From Trematomus loennbergii (lineage: Eukaryota; Chordata; Actinopteri; Perciformes; Nototheniidae): a stretch of 64,000 nucleotides of DNA. The stretch spans positions 8,030,661 to 8,094,660 of the forward strand of contig JAAOOA010000026.1 in the NCBI GenBank assembly GCA_012861695.1, read 5' to 3'. The position numbers were made by a program, and so were the translations under genes. Positions 58,154 to 64,000 of the stretch are shown here, one piece after another. Below the pieces are notes generated by a model. It had not been told where the DNA came from and did no database searches. It saw only the letters and a list, made by a program, of their open reading frames with translations. How positions within the stretch are numbered: position 1 is the first letter of the stretch; the number at the start of each line of letters is the position of its first letter.

Positions 58154-58171
58154 GTAGGGACGAAATAGAAC

Positions 58172-58990
58172 TGGATACAGCGTGGGAGGCGGGGCCTCAT
58201 TCATTCCTATGAGAGTTGCTCATTCGCGCATGATGATAAAATGGCCCAACTTTTGAGAGGGCGAAACGTCACAGATTACCCGGCATGCCTGAGAAGTACC
58301 CGTATGTGCGCTCATAGCGCATGCGCAACTTTAACCATGCCCCCCAAAATGCTCGTTCACATCAAGCACGTCAATTTGCGTACACGTAACAGCACTGCAC
58401 GTTCATGACAGCATGGTAATGGTTTGTTATATGATAGATTTGATATTAACGAGGCGGCAGTTAGCAGCTAGCGGTTAGCTAGTAATTTGCTAATTTACAC
58501 ATCAATCGTTATGTACTTTTATATTACGCTGTAACAGGATCTAGTGATATCCAAGCAACAGAGCTTCATTTAGCATGAAATAATTATTGCACTGTATATA
58601 TATATATATGTCTATATATTGTTAGAAATTCAAATCAATGTTAAACAGCATAATTCAGTCTAAAACATATCGTCAGTTTAAAGCTGTTTTATTGTGGAAA
58701 AGCCCGGAAGTTCTCAGGAAATCAATGCCAAGCTTTTTTTTTCTGAAAATCCTTTTATCCAGTTAGCTTGTGACTAATGTTGCGTTTCTGAATGTAAAGT
58801 GAAAATGACTTGGAGTGTTACACACAAACGTACGGACTTTAACACTACATCGATAGACGTTAAGATATTATTACTGCTGAATATTAAATGAAGGTCTAGT
58901 TGATCGTAGTGTTTACAGATACGTGAGAAGCTATGACGTCAGAGGGAATTTCCGTAAAATAAGAACTGTGCCGGAGCGGAACCACTAGGA
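58172..58990. other. Interrupted repeat (right half) and AT-rich spacer
   Basis: 58172-58430 continues the sequence that stops at 52692 (right half tggatacagcgtgggaggcg). From about 58440 the sequence is AT-rich with a TA microsatellite near 58597. No gene seen. Confidence 0.45.
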
Positions 58991-58999
58991 CTTCTAAAC

Positions 59000-59387
59000 T
59001 AAGTATTACAGCTGTTTATAAGGTATTAAATAGAAAGTCATGACAGAGATAATGAGGAGAAAATGCTTAAGGAAGTAGGCAGAGAATATCAATGTCGAAA
59101 TCATCTGTGCTCTCGCGATATCGAACCGGCAAATGAGTAGGGGGCCACCCACTATTTGCACAGCGGGAGACGACGAGACATGGATAAAAACAGCGGACAG
59201 AGGACCGCTCGCCCCTTTTCTTCGCTGCAGCCACCTCCAAGACAACACCGGCTTTGTCTCTCCTTTACCCATGCTTGTTTCTTTTACCACGTTACTTAAT
59301 TAAACTACCCATTGAACCTTTTCAGAGACTCCATTAGTCTCGTTATTTTAAACTCCTCTCCTGGGCGCGAGAACATCGAATACTTCA
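59000..59387 (+). repeat. Putative 5' LTR (3' part) of a retrovirus-like element
   Basis: A TATA-like ggataaaaac (about 59182) lies upstream of a pyrimidine-rich transcribed part and an end in CA (59386-59387). The left LTR boundary cannot be set because no second LTR lies in the window. The call depends on the downstream gag and pol remnants. Confidence 0.4.
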
Positions 59388-59392
59388 ATAGT

Positions 59393-59412
59393 TGGCAACC
59401 ACGGGCAGGACC
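59393..59412 (+). other. Possible primer-binding site
   Basis: TGG at 59393 begins a stretch (tggcaaccacgggcagg) placed five bases after the CA end of the putative LTR, as for tRNA primer sites. I cannot assign the tRNA. Confidence 0.3.
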
Positions 59413-61436
59413 TCGTTAACCCAGGAGAACTAATCAAGCCAGCTGTTTAACGGATCCCGCGGCCCTCCGTCACACAACGGACAGAGCTCACACACAGTGG
59501 TAAGAAGACCGGTTAAATCAAATCTTCACTAGCTTATGCAGGAAACTTTAGGTTTGTGTGTTTGATGGCGGCCAGCGGATCCGGAGAATAACTGTGCATA
59601 ATGTTAAATATCTAAATTTAAACCAAACCACGTGGCGTTGTTTTATACCAAGCAAGGGTAAGTATTTTCCTTTCTTTGATTCATTAAACCAACTGCATGT
59701 TTTTAATATTAATCTTTTAAAGTCGGTTCAGCCGATACAAGTCGTTAGGGACGATAAATATTGTGTAGGACAATATTAAAAGACACGGAGGGTGTGAAAG
59801 TCGTTAGGGACGACAAAACTAGTAAGGAAGGCTAGTAGGTGTTATACTGTTGTGTTTTCAACCAAGATATTGCAGAGTGGATTACGGTAATAGGAGTTAC
59901 AGCAGCATTACGGTATACATGACGACGGTCTGTTATTGGTAGCTGATAGGTCTCCATATTGGTCCCACACTAGCGTATTTAAACAACATCAGATAATCAC
60001 CAGACCATAAGGTCAAATATTACGTGGATAGGTTTAAGGCTTATGATGTAAGGGTTCCTCATTTTAGATAGGATATCTCTAGGATAAAGCCCATATTCAT
60101 CGAATGTTATTTTGAATATAAAGTATAGTTTTGTGTTGTATTTTTAAACGTTGTCATACCACACCAGGGTTTCCATTTGTCCATTTAAAGATCACCAAGC
60201 CATTATTTGAACTTATCAGTGAGAACCACATGGGATAATTTCAACATCTCTTTGTTCTGGGGGTCAGAGTTCGAAATAATCAGTAGCCATCTTGTTTTGA
60301 CTGTATTTCAAACAAGACACAAGGCAGTCGCCATTTCAAGAAATGCTAATTCGACAGACTCCTTTGTTCTTTGTAATCCATGTGGTTTCACTCACATGAG
60401 GCCAAGTCCTTTTTCTGACCTCCATCTTGTGAAGAACAAACCATTCTTCTTGACCCAGTTGGATTTAGGAAATAGTACATTTTGATAAATCAGGTTACCT
60501 ATAGATATTGGAGTTGGTGTTTGGTGTTTCTTTACAATTCTCGGAGATTGGAACCAGCACTATCTGATCTTAAAAATTGTGATTGTATTTGGCTGGTTTA
60601 TTCCATACTGTTCAAATCGTGTTTGCAAATGTGATGGCTGGATTATGTGTTGTTTAAATCCTTAAGCATTGTGATTGTATTTGGCTGGTTTATTCCATAC
60701 TGTTTAAATCGTGTTTGCAAATGTGATGGCTGATGCTTTTACCGTTTAATCATAAAGTGAATTTCCTTCCCATATCAAAGGTAGTTATTAAGAAAATAAG
60801 CTTCTTGTTAAAAGAAGTACGTTTTTAAGGAGGGCGACAAAGGGTGGATAAAAACTGAAAAATTACAAACAGCGCACTCTGCTGGTTGTACAGAATTGTT
60901 GCACCAAAGGGGTAAAAAGAAAAACGTATAAAAATATCACCAATTATAATAATATGCTAAAGTTTACTTTCAAGTATTATAGATGAACACGTACTTCATC
61001 ACACATAGATAGAATCACAGGTGGTTCCTGATATTAAGATAAGAAACCTTACATAAGTCTTTCAACCTAGACTGTAGAATACCTAAACACCACACAATTG
61101 AAGTAAAAACATAGTTTATGACATTAGCATAATTTCATGCACTTTGGAATACACTATACACAGTAAAGCTAGATTTTTACGAGATTTCTATTTGCATATT
61201 TCAAAGCCAAGCCACTGTACAAGGTTTAAAAAAAAAATAAATAAAAAAATAAAAAACTTTTTTGCATATTTTTATTTTACTTTATTAATCTTTAAAAAAA
61301 AAAAAAAAAAATCCCAGGTATTGAAGTTAAGTTCGGATGACATAGGATATTTTCTATCAGGAGCGAAGGTACTAGTCAGAAGATTAGTGATTCATCTTGG
61401 ATACATTTAATAACTATATCCAACTACTTAAGCAAT
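59413..61436. other. Leader of the LTR element with a direct duplication
   Basis: 2.0 kb without convincing ORFs. A 65-bp direct duplication occurs at 60576-60640 and 60668-60732 (period 92, one visible difference). Poly(A) tracts lie near 61228 and 61294. It is long for a leader, so insertion or rearrangement is possible. Confidence 0.4.
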
Positions 61437-62239
61437 ATGTCGCCAAAATACACTAAGTTAGGAGCACCCGCAGAGCCAGGGTCAACTGCAGACATCAAGG
61501 CAAAGGTACATGTCAGATCAGATGCCACAACACATGCATCAGACAGACAAAAGAACTGGAAACAGATACAGGAATTGTTTGATCAATGGCAGACGAGAGG
61601 ATTGATTCCAGCAGATGATCAACCTGGCCCAACAAAAGCCCATAGAAAAGCTGTAGTTGCTTATGAGAATGAGAGATACTTAGACCAGCAAGAAGCATGG
61701 ATCCACACCAGACACCCCTTTGGTATGGACCTGAAAAAGCGCTATGAACAAAGCTGAAAAAAGAAAAACGACAGTTACAAGTCTGCTGCTCCATCTGAAA
61801 TATGCCAGCCAGGGATTGACAAACAGCATACATGTGTTAGAAGCGGCAGATCGGCCAGTGAAGGAAGACACAGCAGGAATAACAGAAGAGGCTCCAGTTA
61901 TCCAAACTCAAGAGCAGAATCCAAGTCTAACTGAAGTGTCTTTTTCCAACATATCAGAGAACAACCCTTTTCACCAAGCCCCTATAGGAGAAGTATTGGA
62001 GTTGGATGGACTCCCCACAGCTACACGTGTCAAAGACTTGGAGTATGAAGTCCCAAAGTGAAGGATGCTTCAAATGTGGTCAGCTGACACATTGGTCCAG
62101 AGAGTGTCCGCAGAACATTGCACCAAACAACGGCCCTCCACACAGTTACCCCAGGGGAGGTTTCCATGACTATAACAGAGGCAGGGGGTCTCAGGGATGG
62201 CAAAGAGGAATAGTATTTCCAAACATGAATGTTATTTAA
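61437..62239 (+). pseudogene. Broken retroviral-type gag
   Basis: Three consecutive frames (61437-61757, 61744-62061, 62006-62239) each shift by one and together make a gag-like reading. The third carries a single CCHC zinc knuckle, C-x2-C-x4-H-x4-C, at 62066-62107, followed by a Gly/Arg-rich tail. The first part is charged and lacks a start context I can confirm. The two frame changes and the stops show that the copy is inactive. The family is not resolved. Confidence 0.6.
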
Positions 62240-63540
62240 CAATAGTGAGTAGCATATTGCATTTAAATATAAATCATCCACAGATTAGTATAAGAAGATT
62301 AAAACATAGTAGAACATTTAGCAGACTATTTTTGTAATTATGAGAAGGAAAGAGATTACGAGTGATGTTGTTCCCCCACACAGAAAACTATTGTGCCCAC
62401 ACAGCTAGAGAGGTCAAGACAATGGGTTTACGCCCAAAATATGAAGATGAAAGCCTAGTCCTCGTCCAAGAAGGAGGGTCCTTACCAAGTCCTCCTGTTT
62501 AAATCGACTGCAGTTCAAGGGGCAGTTCAGGCTACACCTGATGTGCAGCTGCTGAGACCTGAAAACAGAAACTCGATTCTGCTGTGGTGAAGTCTGGCTA
62601 CAAAGGGAGGTGTTTCAATAAGATCGCTTGTCTCAAACCAGTGAAGAAGTCAACAAGAACCCAGCAGAACTAGAGAGTGACTGTTAGCGGGAGAACAGTG
62701 ACAGAGTGACAGAAACTGGCACAACATTTACCAGCCAGTACATAGATAGACCCCGTCAGAAGACCGGGGCTGTGTTCAAAGGGGAACTTCATTTATTATA
62801 AGTTGAGGAATATATGGAGTCAGATTACATTCTCTCATAAACACATTTTTATAATAGGTCTGAAGTTTCTGATTTAAGGCATGAGCTGCCAACTAAATAA
62901 CATAACACTGAGCTTGGATGGTTTTTTACAACAGTTTCAAGAATCAGTCTTCATTTATTTATGTTCAAGTGAATTTGCTGATTTATAAAGTAGTGCATAA
63001 GGCAATATCTATTTTTAAGTGAGGGACATCAGCCCTTCATGTTCTTCTGCGTGCAACCCTCTGTGAGAGTAGTTCGTATTTCCCTCTAGTTTAAAGAATA
63101 TTATTTTGTCATGATTTGTTTGTTTAACAGTGTCAGCCAATCTCTAATACTAGAGCTATTAAGACGTATTAGCAACAGCAGTGTGGTTTTTTCGCAGTAA
63201 CACTGATACATAGTACCATGACAAAAGCCATTATTGAACTAACAAGAAGTAAACTATATTTTGTGCTAATGACAGATTTTTAGTCAATGTGCATTTATAC
63301 CATTGGAAGACGATACATCACACAACATCTTTGTACGCCTTGTGGGTACACAGAGGATTTATGTGTTTGCTACGACGTTATGGGTTTTTCCATGTCCTAT
63401 TCATAATAGAGTAATCATTGCGATATTAATTGAGCATTTTATGCTCAAAGGAGGGAAGGTCATGATTAGTCAGATAATGGATTTCGGTAACGTTGTAGTT
63501 GATAATAATAACATGTTGTCAACAATAGTCGCATAACAAC
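62240..63540. other. Unassigned interior of the LTR element
   Basis: 1.3 kb stands where a complete pol (about 3 kb) would be expected. No protease, RT or RNase H motif is visible. It probably represents deletion and decay. Confidence 0.4.
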
Positions 63541-63544
63541 AAAA

Positions 63545-63945
63545 GGTATACCAAAGCTTGGGCCTCCTCCAAGGAGGGAGTGGTCCAGTTTTAGATATTA
63601 GACAAATAGAAGTGGATGAATATGTCAGAGCTCTGAGTAATATTTCCAAGTTTTTGTCTACACAGGCTAGGAAAGACTGCACAGATACCAGACGAGACAT
63701 CAGAAGAGACTCCTGTTCGGCCAGGTGATTGGGTGAGGGTGAAAGTTCCCAAAAACAGTGGGCTGATCCCCGGTGGTCGGAACCGTGACAAGTTGTAATG
63801 AACTTCACACGCGCTCCGGTTTAAAGGTAAAGAAAAAGGAGCAAATTGACACCACCTCACACATTGTCACCCTTCACTGGCAACTTCCAGAAAAGTTATT
63901 GGAAGCTAGGACTGATTTGGCAGAGCTGGAACAAAACAATAAATA
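63545..63945 (+). pseudogene. Integrase C-terminal remnant of the LTR element
   Basis: A short segment containing RPGDWVRVKV (63717-63746) and, after frame changes, a region resembling the C-terminal domain of gammaretrovirus-like integrases. It is interrupted by several stops and at least two frame shifts. It shows the element once had a pol gene. The window ends soon after, so any env or 3' LTR is outside. Confidence 0.5.
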
Positions 63946-64000
63946 GAAATACGATTAAGATAGCAACAGCTCAAAAGACGAATTGTCTTTAGATTTTTAT

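Larger units (their letters stand above)
52693..58171 (-). mobile_element. DIRS-type tyrosine-recombinase retrotransposon
   Basis: Inverted terminal repeats (52734-52872 and 58017-58153) read the same sequence inward. Beyond them each end has its own extension, and an internal complementary region at 52917-53018 contains the reverse complements of both extensions fused at a GTT. AAC stands at each outer boundary (52693-52695 and 58169-58171). No LTRs or direct target duplication are present. Minus-strand coding order is gag-like, RT, RNase H, tyrosine recombinase, all interrupted by frame breaks. DIRS elements are known to use a circular intermediate, and this layout fits exactly. GC content is much higher than in the flanks. 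The 5' third (55.6-57.6 kb) is made of tandem arrays. Confidence 0.88.

Noticed and set aside
62390..62560. Second integrase-like tail upstream of the one at 63.7 kb
   Set aside because: Only a very short stretch is suggestive; not enough to call.

Overview
The window is vertebrate nuclear DNA, almost certainly from a ray-finned (teleost) fish. Genes are split into many short exons with GT-AG introns. Two genes are clear orthologues of human TTC28 and PITPNB, in the same order and orientation as at human 22q12.1. Several dispersed repeats are familiar teleost families, and (GT)n microsatellites are long.

Layout. (1) 1-25.8 kb, + strand: the 3' two thirds of TTC28, from the middle of the TPR array through the CHAT domain to the stop codon at 25031. 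I place 27 exons, including a 24-nt microexon. (2) 25.9-40.55 kb, + strand: the complete PITPNB gene, starting about 1 kb after the TTC28 stop. It has an 8-nt microexon and two alternative last coding exons. (3) 41.9-46.4 kb: a Russian-doll nest of five DNA-transposon-type elements, each with recognisable terminal inverted repeats (TIRs) and most with target-site duplications. (4) 47.0-50.8 kb, + strand: a FAM111A/B-like trypsin-fold protease gene with its catalytic triad visible but two single-base frame breaks; its intron 2 holds a decayed non-LTR reverse transcriptase. (5) 52.69-58.17 kb, - strand: a DIRS-type tyrosine-recombinase retrotransposon with inverted termini, an internal complementary region, gag-, RT/RNase H- and recombinase-like remnants and two tandem arrays. 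(6) About 59-64 kb, + strand: a decayed retrovirus-like LTR element (possible LTR end and primer-binding site, broken gag with a zinc knuckle, integrase C-terminal remnant) that runs to the window edge.

A cross-cutting observation is that the three conserved genes carry nine apparent 1-2 base losses, mostly in homopolymers or short tandem runs, plus one single-base gain. The genes are otherwise well conserved, so this pattern points to assembly or sequencing indels rather than pseudogenes.

The host genes are not an operon-like functional set. TTC28 is a large TPR/CHAT scaffold linked to midzone and cytokinesis, PITPNB carries phosphatidylinositol/phosphatidylcholine between membranes, and FAM111-type proteases act in chromatin, replication and antiviral biology. 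The most unusual structures are the DIRS element, whose 5' region holds about 12-14 copies of a palindrome resembling its own terminus, and the five-layer transposon nest.
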